Below are positions 46,114 through 55,953 of a stretch of DNA of 64,000 bases, one piece after another. How positions within the stretch are numbered: position 1 is the stretch's first letter; the number at the start of each line of letters is the position of its first letter. Origin of the DNA: Diphasiastrum complanatum (lineage: Eukaryota; Streptophyta; Lycopodiopsida; Lycopodiales; Lycopodiaceae); contig CM055096.1 in the NCBI GenBank assembly GCA_029204225.1, positions 30,516,557-30,580,556 on the forward strand, in the 5' to 3' direction. Both the position numbers and the translations under genes were made by a program. The notes beneath the pieces were generated by a model. It made no database searches, was not told where the DNA came from, and was given only the letters and a program-made list of their open reading frames with translations.

Positions 46114-47365
46114 TGTTGTAAAGCTATCTTCATAAGCTTTACTTCCAGCGCCACTGGCGCCAATATTGTCCCCGACGCCAGCAGCGCCCCTACTGCTCCC
46201 GGCGCCAACGGCGCCGGCGCCACTCCCGGTGTCACTGTGACCAAAATCCAGCCGGCACCAAGTTCCTATGGCTGAAAATCTTTGATCGGTTCTAGCGAAT
46301 TCCAAAGATCTCAGATCGATGTGCAATCACCTCACACGATCTAGGCATGATTAAAGGAAGCTTGGGGATCAATAGAATCTAGAGAGAAAAAATGACTTTC
46401 TAGAAAGAGAAAATCCTAGAGAGAGAAAAATGTGCTTTACCATCCTGGGTAGAGTGCTTGGTATGAGGGGGGGGGGGTGTGTGCCGAATCCCACCAATAC
46501 TATAGGGGAGTGCAGGTTGCTAATCAGGACGAGCTCCAACCAAGTCTCAGTCTCTCTTGCTGGAATGTTGTCCTGGCATTCACCTTGGCATGCCAGCTCC
46601 CTGGAGACTAGGGTCGGTCACACACTTGAGATGTAACCTTCTCAGATTTATCAATAAAGTGGGATTTTTCTCAAATTGACTCTGATTACCTTCTGGGTTT
46701 CAGTGTTCGGTAAAAGCGCCAGTTGTAAGGCCGCTTCAAAATTTTTAAGTTGGCACATAGCTGAGGGTCGTATCCCGGGACGCCAACGGTATGCCGTTGG
46801 GACCATTCGGTCTGTGGCGCTAGCGGTATGCTGTCGGGACCATTTGGTCTAGAAACTGGTTGTCTCCATATCTGTCGTAGCTTGTGGTTCTGAGTGTTCC
46901 TTGCATGAACATGAATGGGTTAAGCTCTTGGGGAACGGGCTCTAACCTGTCGGCTGAGTTGGATGGCTTGCTTGGGTGGAAGTTACCTGTTTATGGCTGT
47001 CCAATCTGGCATGGCGCCAGGTTGGCTTCGAGCGCTCGTGACGAAGCTTTCAGTTGGTTAAGTCTGATGTAATTCAGACCGCTTGCTTGGAATGGATGTT
47101 ACTCGTTTGTAACGAAGCTTCGAGTTGGTTAAGTTTGATGTATGTCGGGCGGCTTGCTTGGAGGGAAGTCACCCACATTGGGACCCCCGATCTGGCATGG
47201 CGCCAAGTTGGATGTCAATGTTGGTTTTCGGAACTTCAAGTTGGTTAAGTCTGATCGTTGTTGGTGAGTTGGCTGCTTGTATGTCAAGTGGGTTTGGATG
47301 GCAAGAGTTGAAGGCTGGGAAGCTAAGTCGTGGTTCCCGGCTCCCTTTGAGATGCCTGCGCTACA
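46114..47365 (+). repeat. 3' LTR of element B
   Basis: 1252 bp with TG...CA ends, preceded by a purine tract and followed by the target duplication CTTTC. An AATAAAG word lies near 46652. Confidence 0.9.
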
Positions 47366-47370
47366 CTTTC

Positions 47371-47674
47371 ACAAGTAGGTTAAGCCTTTATGAAGTTGGG
47401 TTTTGGGTTAAGCCATCATTTGAGTTAGGTTAAGCCGTCATTTGAGTTAGTTCCTAAGTAGAGAAACGAGAGAAGTGCGGATCCTGCCCAAAATACTCAC
47501 CCACTTACTGTAGATCTTCTCATCCTTCAACCTCTCGGTTAGTTGAAAGCCATAGCCATTGGTTGGAAAAGCCACAATGCCTAGTTGGAGCCACAACGTG
47601 TTCTAGTTGGGAGTCCGCCATAGTATTCGTTAGTTGGAGCCATAGCCAGAGTTGAGGGATGCGAACAACCAACA
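47371..47674 (+). repeat. Gypsy LTR D, right part
   Basis: Continues from the target duplication of element B and ends AACCAACA directly before a gypsy primer site. Contains repeated GGTTAAGCC(G/A)TCATTTGAG words near 47395-47450. Confidence 0.55.
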
Positions 47675-47689
47675 TTGGCACCGTTGCCG
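47675..47689 (+). promoter_or_regulatory. Gypsy primer-binding site of LTR D
   Basis: TTGGCACCGTTGCCG directly after the LTR end CCAACA. One base differs from the TTGGCGCCGTTGCCG type used by plant gypsy elements. Confidence 0.75.
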
Positions 47690-48879
47690 CTCTCTTCTCG
47701 TTTTCCCTACGTTTTTCTTTTTTGCATAAATGAATTGTTTGAAGTTCTGATTTTCATTTTGAGGTTCTGTTTTTCAGACCTGTAAATTTGAAAATCAGAT
47801 CTGAAAAGTGAAGTTTTTAAACTTCATTAGTTACACCTTTCTATCTCCTAGTTTCATGAAAATGACAATGTAGGAAGGGAATGGTAGTGTAACTTTGTGC
47901 ATAAAACAAGTTTTGAAGTTCTGTTTTTAGTCATTATGAAGTTCTGATTTTCAGATCTATAAATCTAAAAATCAGATCTAAAAATTGAAGTTTTCATAAA
48001 TCTTCATTAGTTGTCCATTTCTAAACACTAGTTTCATGGATTTGGAGATCTAGAATAGTGAGAAATGTGAAAACTTTGGTTGCTTTTGAAATGACAAATG
48101 GAATTGGAATTGGAACATGAACTTTATGTAAACGTTAGCTTGGATTAGTTAATTGAAGTTTACATAAAAATTTGGTTTTCATTTTGTTGAAAAATGAAAA
48201 ATCATCTATCTTGACTTTAGGCTTTGGCAAAGTTTTTTATATGTGTATGTAATGTTTCATATTGCAAAATGCCAATTTTGGCCCAGAAGAAACTCGAGCT
48301 ACATGGTTTCTTGAGTCTAGTTGGTCATATACAACATGCATGTAGAATGTAGACATAGAAATGCCAATTATGGGCTTGTAAAAACTCGTGGCATATCACA
48401 TGCAATGATTGTAAGTGATCCAAAGTGACATGCAAGGCATGCACAAAGTGAGTTGGACACATGCAAAGTGATTTGGACAAATTTAGTTTAGAATTTGACA
48501 CTTGGTAAAAGTAGGTAGAAATGCATGCATGTAAAGTGATAAATGTTACTAGTTTGCTAGTTGTCACTTTTAGATGTGGATGAAAGTAGGAGAAAGATGG
48601 TTCTACCTTGAGCTACTCCAATCTCCATAAATATGTGTAGGCTCTCTCATAACTTTTAATGAAGAACCAAGCTTTGAAGCTATTCCATGTCAATTTGGAT
48701 CTACCTTATTGTATGCTTGAATTTTGCTCTCTCTTTCTCTCTCTAACTCGAGTAGAGAATTATGCTAATGCATTAAATTCTTGTACTTCTTCTCTGTTGA
48801 TATTGAATGCAATCATTCTTTGATTATTAGCATGCTAGATTGTTCTTTGGTCATAAAGGCTAGAACTAGATCTTGATAC
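47690..48879 (+). other. Leader of gypsy element D with a duplicated unit; coding part absent
   Basis: 47735-47870 and 47912-48040 are copies of one unit (GAAGTTCTG, TTTTCAGA, AAAATCAGATCT, TTCATTAGTT, TAGTTTCATG), about 177 bases apart. Each can fold through TCTGATTTTCAGATCT/AATCAGATCT-type arms. From about 48100 to 48879 the sequence is AT-rich with no gag. It may include another LTR with a TATA word near 48630. Element C1 starts at 48880. Confidence 0.45.
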
Positions 48880-49571
48880 TGTGAAAAGTACAGTACTAAG
48901 GACCATAAATGGATCTTTGAATGATCCACAAGGTGATTGTATGCTTGTTAAACAATCTATCAGAAACTAGTCATTAGAAAACAAGATCTAGTTTAGCAGC
49001 TTGATAGGAAACAAGTAGAGACAATCAAAGCATTGATCAATTAGTATAATCCAACTCCACACGTGTGGAAATAAGGCTGTAGTACGGCCTGTAGACAGTG
49101 TTTACAAAGTGCCAAAGCTGGGTTTCATTGGAAAAATAGAGTAATCACCATACAATGAGAGGAAACTCGAGTTTCTCCTTGAGGCTCCAAAAAGTTTCTA
49201 TCTTCTCACTATGGAGAATGGGAATACATAGTAAAACACACTTCCTTTTGCAAAGTTAGGTGAAAATCCAGCATGTAATAAGGAAGTAGACTCCACTTTC
49301 TTGCCCTAATGTGAAAACCCTAGCCTAGATCCAAGAGTCATGCTTGGTAGGTGCATGGTAGGTACAAATCTCATCATAAATCATGGTCTAGATCCTACAA
49401 AGTAGGAATCACTACCAAATAGACACAACCACTCCTCTTGACTCGTGGTAACCTACTTTAGGTGTGTATGTACAAGTGGCACTTTGGCCATTGAAGTAAC
49501 CAACAAACAATATTAACAAAATGTACAATATTCTACATGGCTAGATTTGCCAATGTAGGCAATTTTTCACA
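48880..49571 (-). repeat. 3' LTR of copia C1, 692 bp
   Basis: The minus strand begins TGTGAAAAATTGCC (49571) after the purine tract TTTGAGGAGGAG and ends CTTTTCACA (48880). It contains the palindrome CCACACGTGTGG near 49057-49068. Confidence 0.9.
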
Positions 49572-51266
49572 CTCCTCCTCAAATCTAGCCTTGGAGATCA
49601 CAATGCTTTTATCAATAACTCCAATTGAAGATCTAAGCTTGACAAATGAATCTTTAGGTAAAGGTTTAGTAAACAAATCAGCCAAGCAACTTGATGATGG
49701 CACGTGTTGGAGCTTGATCTCTTTAGCTTGCACTTTTTCCCTCATGAAATGATGAGCAATTTTGATGTGTTTGCTCCTTGCATGGAATGTAGGATTAGTT
49801 GCAAGTGATTGGGCTGATTGGTTGTCACAATAGATGATAGGGATCTCCTCCTCCATGACATGAAGCTCCACCAATAGCCTTTTGAGCCACAAGACCTCCT
49901 TGCATGTTGATGTCAAGGCCTTGTATTCGGATTCTGTGGAAGATAGGGAGATGGTATCTTGCTTTTTGGAAAGCCATGATACTACTCCATCACATAGAAA
50001 GGTGGCAAAGGCACTTGTTGATCTTCTATCCACTTTGTCACCTGCAAAATCCGAGTCACTATAGGCTCTTAAGCCAAGATTAGTTCCTCTATACAAAATA
50101 CCAAAATTCTTAGTGAATGAAATGTATCTAAGAACTCTATTGGCCATCTTCCAATGTGAAACTAGAGGACTTTGCATGAATTGGCTTAATTTTCCAACAC
50201 TGTAACTAAGATCAGTTTTAATTATAGTTAAATAGATCAAGGAGCCAATAAGCCTTCTATATAATGTGATGTCCTCAAAGGACGTTTCATCACAACCAAT
50301 AGATGCTTTTACATGTTGCTCCATTGGTGTCTCAATGCCTTTACAATTCTTCATTCCAAATCTATCTAGGATGGATGTAGCATATTTAGATTGACAAATG
50401 AAGCTAAAATCACATCCTCTAATAACCTCTATTCCAAGAATGAAGCTCAATAGGCCGAGATCTACCATCTTAAACTCTTTTGCTAAAGCAATTTTTACAT
50501 CTCTAATTCCATCTAGATCATTACCACTCAAGATAATGTCATCTACATACAAAACAAGAATAATGATCATGCCATCATGAAAACTTATATACAATGATGG
50601 ATCATAGGCACTCATTACAAAATTGATGGAAATGAGAAAAGAGTTTAGCCTAGAGTACCACGCTCTAGGTGCTTGCTTGAGCCCATAAAGGCTCTTCTTC
50701 AAAAAACACACCTTTCCTTCATGCTTTGCCTTGATGAAGCCCTCGGGTTGCCTCATGTAGATCTCTTCCTCCAAATAACCATTGAGGAATGCATTTGTGA
50801 AGTCAAGTTGGAATAGCTCCCAATTGAAGGTTGTAGCAAGACTAATAATCAACCTGATAGTAACAAGCTTAGCCACAGGAGCAAAAGTCTCATCATAGTC
50901 AATGCCTTTGGTTTGTAAAAAACCTTTGGCAACAAGCCTAGCTTTATGCTTGCTTATTGATCCATCTTGATTATACTTCAACCTAAACACCCACTTGCAA
51001 TCAAGAGGTTTCTTCCCTTGAGGAAGATCCACAAGATCCCAAGTATGATTTTCAAAAAGAGCATCATACTCTACTTGCATAGCATCCATCCAACTTTTAG
51101 ACTTACAAGCATCTTCATAGCATGTTGGCTCATCTAACATTGAAGTAAGAAAGGTGTAAGATGTGAAAGATGATGAGCCTTGACCATCATAGGTGAGCCT
51201 CAATGGCTCGGATCTTGCCCTTGTAGATCTTCTTGGAGTTCTTGGAGTTATTGGAGTTCTTGCATC
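49533..51266 (-). pseudogene. Copia C1 reverse transcriptase and RNase H
   Basis: The frame continues from integrase after the TAA at 51267-51269. RT: LDCKWVFRLKYNQDGS, KARLVAKGF, DFTNAFLNGYLEEEIYM, KSLYGLKQAPRAWY, and the catalytic box LYVDDIILSGND (about 50525-50560). RNase H: AYSDSDFAGDKVDRRST, STESEYKALTSTCKEVLWL, IYCDNQSAQSLA, HFMREKVQ, with the conserved Asp/Glu residues present. The frame closes inside the LTR at 49533. Everything from RT onward is uninterrupted (556 codons in the open part), so enzyme activity is possible only if the upstream stops are bypassed. Confidence 0.93.
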
Positions 51267-52400
51267 TTAAGGTGGATCCTCAAGTTCTTCTTCACTTGGA
51301 AGCTCCTCCTCCATCCTAGCATGATCCTTGGCATCAAGATGATTAGTAGCATTATCATCCAAATCACAAGCATGTCCTTTATGAAAAATAACATCCCTAC
51401 TCACTATCACCTTGCTAGTGATGGGATTGAAGACTCTATAACCTTTGCTATTCTCACCATATCCCACAAAGATGCCTTTGATGGATGTTGCATCATCCTT
51501 CCTTCTCTTATCCAAGGATTGGTGTACATAGAAATTGGATCCAAAAACTTTGAGATCTTTGAGATTGGGCTTCTCTCCAAATAGAGCTTCAAATGATGTG
51601 ATTCCTCCAATGTCTTGGTTTGGCAATCTATTGCACAAATAGTTAGCACAACTTATTGCTTCACCTTAAAATGGTTTGGATAGAGAAGCATCTAGCGTTA
51701 AGGCCTTAGCACACTCACAAAGAGATCTATTTCTTCTCTCACTCATTCCATTTTGTTGAGGGGTGTATGGACATGACAACTCCCTCTTTATGCCATTAGA
51801 ACTACAAAAGTCAATCAACTTATTGGAGATATATTCACCTCCATTATCACTCCTTAATACCTTAATCTTGGTACTAAGTTGATTTTCTACCAAAGTCTTG
51901 AACTTTACAAAAGAATCAAACACCATTGATTTGCTAGACAAGAGGTACATCCAACAAAATCTAGAATAGTCATCAATGAAGATTACATAGTACTTGGCAC
52001 CACCATTAGACTCATGTGAAAAACTATGAACATCTGAATGGATGAGTTCAAAAGGGGAGTTTGATCTTGATGTAGATCTTGAGAAGGGTAGTTTGTGAGC
52101 CTTTGAGAGGATGCATGCTTCACATCTCTTCCCACACTTTGACAAATGCTTGGGGAGTCCAACTGCAAGCTCCTTTGTAGCCATAGATTCCATGGCTTTG
52201 TAGTTGGGGTGGCCCAACCTTTTGTGCCACAGTTCCACCTTTGATAGCTCCACCTTTGCCAAGTTAACACTCTCCACTGCAATATTAGCATCAAGCTTAA
52301 ACAATCTACCTTGCTTAAAGCCTTTGGCTATACATTCATCATTTCTAAGGATGGAACAAACTCCATGCTTAAATTGTACATCTAGACCATTATCCATTAA
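51267..52400 (-). pseudogene. Copia C1 integrase, with a nonsense codon at 51666-51668
   Basis: Contains the GAG-pre-integrase zinc domain (WHKRLGHPNYKAM...CEACILSKAHKLPF, H-H-C-C). The catalytic core has all three acidic residues in context: IHSDVHSF, RSDNGGEY and QQNGMSERRNR. A TAA follows SLSKPF at 51666-51668, where relatives usually have Trp. The frame then continues through GEAISCANYLCNRLPN and the C-terminal domain (FEALFGEKPNLKDLKVFGS, GIFVGYGENSKGYRVF) to the TAA at 51267-51269. Confidence 0.92.
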
Positions 52401-53549
52401 CTAGCCAACACTAAGCAAATTCTTGGTTAACTTAGGAACATAAAGAATATTATCTAGATTCATCCTTTTGGATGATCCCACATACAGGAGAATTATTCCT
52501 ATTCCACTTATCTTACATTCTTGACTACTTGCAGTATAGATTGATCTATGTAAGTCATTGTAAGAAAGTAAGGTGGAGAATATGTCCTTTTGATATGTCA
52601 TGTGGGAACTTGCCCCACTATCAATCCACCAAGAATCATTGGTGTTGCTCTTGGATGATGGTGGTTTGTTGGAAACCATCAAGGATGACTCTTCATCCTC
52701 CTCTTCCTCCTGATGTGCAATGTTGCTTTGTTTGCTCTCTTGTGCCTTCTTCTTCTTGAGACATTCTGATGCAAAATGTCCTTTATTTCCACAAAAAAAA
52801 CATTTGTACTTGGACTTGTCTTTGATCTTGCCCTTTGAGCTTGAAGCCTCATCCTCCTCCTTGGTCTCCTTGAAGTGCTTCTTCTTGCCATTGGTCTTCT
52901 TCTTGCTTTTGAATGAGAAATTAGCTTTCTCATCACCATCCTGCAGATAAATAGCATTCATTCTTGCATTGGTATGCAACATCCTACACTCTTCAGCTAC
53001 TAATACACTGTGTAGCTTTTCTATAGTAGGCAAAGTGTCTTGGATTGCAAAGCTTTGGACCAAATTTGTAAAGCCACTCCCTAGACCATTTAGGACAATT
53101 TGAACAAGCTCACTATCTTGAATCTTCTCTCCAATGGAAGCTAACTCCCTATTAAGAGACTTGATTCTTAGCACATAATCTTGTGCACTCTCATCACTCC
53201 TCTTCATGCTTTGTAGAATCTGATTCCTAAGCACGAGAACCCTCGAAGTGTTACTAGACTCATAGATAGATTTTGAAGATTCCCAAGCCTCTTTAGCACT
53301 CTTACATGATGATACTTCCCTTAAAAAATCATTGCTTACATTCATCTTAATACAGTGAAGTGCAAGCCTAGACCTCTTCTTGTATCTCACTAATTCCTGT
53401 GCACCTAGAGGTTCATCTTCATCATCTATTAGAAACTCATAAAGATCTTGGAGCACCATTAGTGACTCCATCCTAGCTTTCCAAATAGCATAATTGGTAG
53501 AATTTAACCTCTCACTAGCTTCTAGAAGGTAGGCTCCCACTGATCCCAT
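52401..53549 (-). CDS. Copia C1 gag-protease, 382 aa, ending at a nonsense codon
   Basis: ATG at 53549. Copia gag begins with ERLNSTNYAIWKARMESLM (about 13-31) and a UBN2-type capsid (KSAKEAWESSKSIYESS, VLRNQILQSMKRSDES). The zinc knuckle CFFCGNKGHFASEC is at 250-263 and an acidic stretch at about 281-288. The protease active site is WWIDSGASSHM (307-317). The frame ends at TAG 52401-52403 after TKNLLSVG and resumes at once (LMDNGLDVQF) in the same frame. Because a frame stop after protease can also set a gag:pol ratio, readthrough is conceivable, but two further stops downstream argue for mutation. Confidence 0.93.
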   Translation of the reverse strand: MGSVGAYLLEASERLNSTNYAIWKARMESLMVLQDLYEFLIDDEDEPLGAQELVRYKKRSRLALHCIKMNVSNDFLREVSSCKSAKEAWESSKSIYESSNTSRVLVLRNQILQSMKRSDESAQDYVLRIKSLNRELASIGEKIQDSELVQIVLNGLGSGFTNLVQSFAIQDTLPTIEKLHSVLVAEECRMLHTNARMNAIYLQDGDEKANFSFKSKKKTNGKKKHFKETKEEDEASSSKGKIKDKSKYKCFFCGNKGHFASECLKKKKAQESKQSNIAHQEEEEDEESSLMVSNKPPSSKSNTNDSWWIDSGASSHMTYQKDIFSTLLSYNDLHRSIYTASSQECKISGIGIILLYVGSSKRMNLDNILYVPKLTKNLLSVG

Positions 53550-54168
53550 CTTACTAGCAAGATTCTACACACAAGATATAGATTTGTTTGTACTTGAAAC
53601 TCACAAAGGTTTCTAACTTGTAGTGTTTCACTCAAATGTTGACTTCTATTCCAACAAATGGATTTGTAATCATAGTTCTATTACTCCCTCACAAGCTGGA
53701 ATGAAGATAAGATGAGATGAAAACTACACTCAAGCAAATCTTGCCAATCTTGGCTATTCTTGGACAAAAACTGACTTTATCTCTCTCATTCACTTTGATG
53801 TACTTTCAAGACCTAGTTTCCACTTTAAGAAGGTCTGAAATCAGCCTAGATTAATTAGTTTTCATGAAACAAACTCAAAACTAATCAATGGCAAGTGATC
53901 TTGGTAGCTTATCCTAGGATTTGCACCAAAAATTACATCAAACTGACACCAGATGAATTTTCTATGATCCGATGAATATGGGTTATTAAATGCTGGTTCA
54001 AAGATGCCCACAAGTGTGAACAGTACGGATTTTGATCCTGAAAAAGTTTGGGATCAAATCCCCTCACCAAAACCTGGATACCAGCTCGCCCTTCCAATAC
54101 TAGCTTTTTGCACCAAAACCTGCTAAAACTGGATTAGATTCAAACACAAATCAATGGCCTTGTACTTG
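53550..54168 (-). other. Leader of copia C1
   Basis: Non-coding sequence between the primer site and the gag ATG; no ORF of note. Part of it recurs at 54664-54835. Confidence 0.6.
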
Positions 54169-54180
54169 GCTCTGATACCA
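54169..54180 (-). promoter_or_regulatory. Copia C1 primer-binding site
   Basis: The minus strand reads TGGTATCAGAGC (then CAAG), the initiator tRNA-Met site, immediately after the LTR. Confidence 0.92.
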
Positions 54181-54663
54181 TGTAAAAAGTACAGTACTAA
54201 GGACCATAAATGGATCTTTGAATGATCCACAAGGTGATTGTATGCTTGTTAAACAATCTATCAGAAACTAGTCATTAGAAAACAAGATCTAGTTTAGCAG
54301 CTTGATAGGAAACAAGTAGAGACAATCAAAGCATTGATCAATTAGTATAATCCAACTCCACACGTGTGGAAATAAGGCTGTAGTACGGCCTGTAGATAGT
54401 GTTTACAAAGTGCCAAAGCTGGGTTTCATTGAAAAAATAGAGTAATCACCATACAATGAGAGGAAACTCGAGTTTCTCCTTGAGGCTCCAAAAAGTTTCT
54501 ATCTTCTCACTATGGAGAATGGGAATACATAGTAAAACACACTTCCTTTTGCAAAGTTAGGTGAAAATCCAGCATGTAATAAGGAAGTAGACTCCACTTT
54601 CTTGCCCTAATGTGAAAACCCTAGCCTAGATCCAAGAGTCATGCTTGGTAGGTGCATGGTAGG
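54181..54663 (-). repeat. 5' LTR of copia C1, truncated
   Basis: Nearly identical to 48880-49367. Similarity stops abruptly after GGTGCATGGTAGG at 54663; the U3 start is missing. Confidence 0.92.
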
Positions 54664-54835
54664 AAATCTTGCCAAGAAATGGATTTGATTGTCTCTAGAA
54701 ACTCACTAAGGTCTCTCTCTTGTAGTTTTTCACTCAAATTAGATTTCTAATCCAACAAATGGACTTATAATCTCAGTTCTAGCACTCCCTCACAAAGTTG
54801 GAATGAAGATAAGATGATGTGAAATCTACTTACAA
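54664..54835 (-). repeat. Leader fragment of another C-family copia element
   Basis: Similar to the C1 leader at about 53550-53720 (words CACTCAAAT, CCAACAAATGGA, CACTCCCTCACAA, GGAATGAAGATAAGATGA). It abuts the truncated C1 LTR, so C1 probably inserted into, or recombined with, an older relative. Confidence 0.65.
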
Positions 54836-54859
54836 TCAATTTCTACTTGTTTCTCAGGT

Positions 54860-55179
54860 TGAAGGCCGTACTACAGCCTGTAGTACACACGTGTGGGCTC
54901 GGATTTCAATGTTTATCAGTGCTTTTGATTGTTAATGCTTGTTGTTTGTCAAATTGCCAATCTAGATCAACTTTTTTGTGTCTAGTTTTTTGATAGATTG
55001 TTAAGCAAGCATCCAATCACTCTTGTGGATCTTTTGTAGATCCATTTATGGTCCTAAAGTACAGTACTTTCATAGATACTCAATCTAGAATCAATTTATG
55101 TGCTAAACACAAAGCTTAACAAGATCATTCACACTTGAGAATCATTTCCCACACGTGTGAACTTGCTGGAATTTTATCA
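54860..55179 (+). repeat. 5' LTR (truncated) of copia element C2, opposite orientation
   Basis: Plus-strand sequence related to the C1 LTR: GGCCGTACTACAGCCT, CACACGTGTG, and AGATCCATTTATGGTCCT near 55050. It ends ATTTTATCA before a copia primer site at 55180. The start is missing. It holds two palindromes, at 54868-54886 and 54886-54895. Confidence 0.7.
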
Positions 55180-55191
55180 TGGTATCAGAGC
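55180..55191 (+). promoter_or_regulatory. Copia C2 primer-binding site
   Basis: TGGTATCAGAGC (then CAAATT) following the LTR end. Confidence 0.92.
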
Positions 55192-55953
55192 CAAATTAAG
55201 CTTTGCATGCTATTATCCTTGTATGTGCAAGAATTTGTGAGCCCAATTCAAGCAAAGTAGCAGTTTATCACTTTTCTTTATCTTTTCTTGAAAAGTGTTT
55301 GGATCAAAGAGGATAGAATCAAGATTTTCAGATCAGAATTGACATTGTACGGAATTTTGGAATTCCGCATGTGTGTTGTGAAAATCATAGATTTTCAGAC
55401 CTCTGTATTTCCTGCATCTTTGGTCCAAAGATATTTATGTTATAGCTTGATGGAAAGTTATAAGGAGTACTTTCCATTGCAATTGATATCAAATCAATCT
55501 GATGTGTCTATCAAGAGTTATAAGCTCTTAAAGAGGGTAGGGAGAGCTCCAAAATCCGAGTGACCACTTTTTTGATTTGATCCAATTTAGCTTGATTCAC
55601 AATCCATTGTTTTGAGTAATCAACACAAGAAATTTGAGATCAAGACATAGTTTGAAGTTATTGAACAGATTGAGTCTTTTTTGAACCAATAGTATTTTCT
55701 TTTGAAGCATCTAACACGTGCCAAAAGTAGAATCAAAACTTGTCTATACTCCTCAATTCATTTTGAGGGATTGATCTAGTTTATCTTGTTTTGTGGAATA
55801 TTTGAGACCTATCTCAAATATAGTTGCAAGATTTCACATAGGATTTGGTAGTACACCCTTGAAAATTCCTATAGTGAAAGAGAGTAGCAACATCTAGTTT
55901 GTTTGGAACAAGCTCAAACATATAATTGTCCAATAACCAGAAGTCTTCACAAT
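55192..55953 (+). other. Leader of copia C2
   Basis: Non-coding; precedes the C2 gag start. Nothing else was seen. Confidence 0.5.

Larger units (their letters stand above)
42750..47365 (+). mobile_element. Complete non-coding LTR element, family B (LARD-like), 4616 bp
   Basis: Starts TGTTGTAAAGC (42750) and ends GCGCTACA (47365), with target duplication CTTTC at 42745-42749 and 47366-47370. The LTRs are 42750 to about 43925 (the last 60-70 bp are not recognisable) and 46114-47365. The purine tract AAAGGTGGGGTGGA precedes the 3' LTR. The internal 2.2 kb has no gag or pol similarity and only short frames, which fits a large retrotransposon derivative mobilised in trans. LTR words shared with family A (TGTTGTAAAGCT start, GTGCTTTACC, GCCGAATC(A/C)CACC, CTATAGGGG) suggest that an A-related autonomous element supplies the proteins. 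Confidence 0.9.
48880..54663 (-). mobile_element. Young Ty1/copia element C1
   Basis: Minus-strand order: truncated 5' LTR (54663-54181), primer site, leader, gag-protease-integrase-RT-RNase H in a single frame (53549-49533), purine tract, and complete 3' LTR (49571-48880). The two LTRs differ at about three positions in the 483 bp they share, counted by eye, so insertion is recent. Only three in-frame stop codons interrupt about 1339 codons. The outer 209 bp of the 5' LTR are missing and older copia leader sequence follows, so no target duplication can be seen. Confidence 0.92.

Noticed and set aside
51180-51584. 134-aa plus-strand ORF antisense to copia integrase
   Set aside because: Shadow frame of C1 pol.
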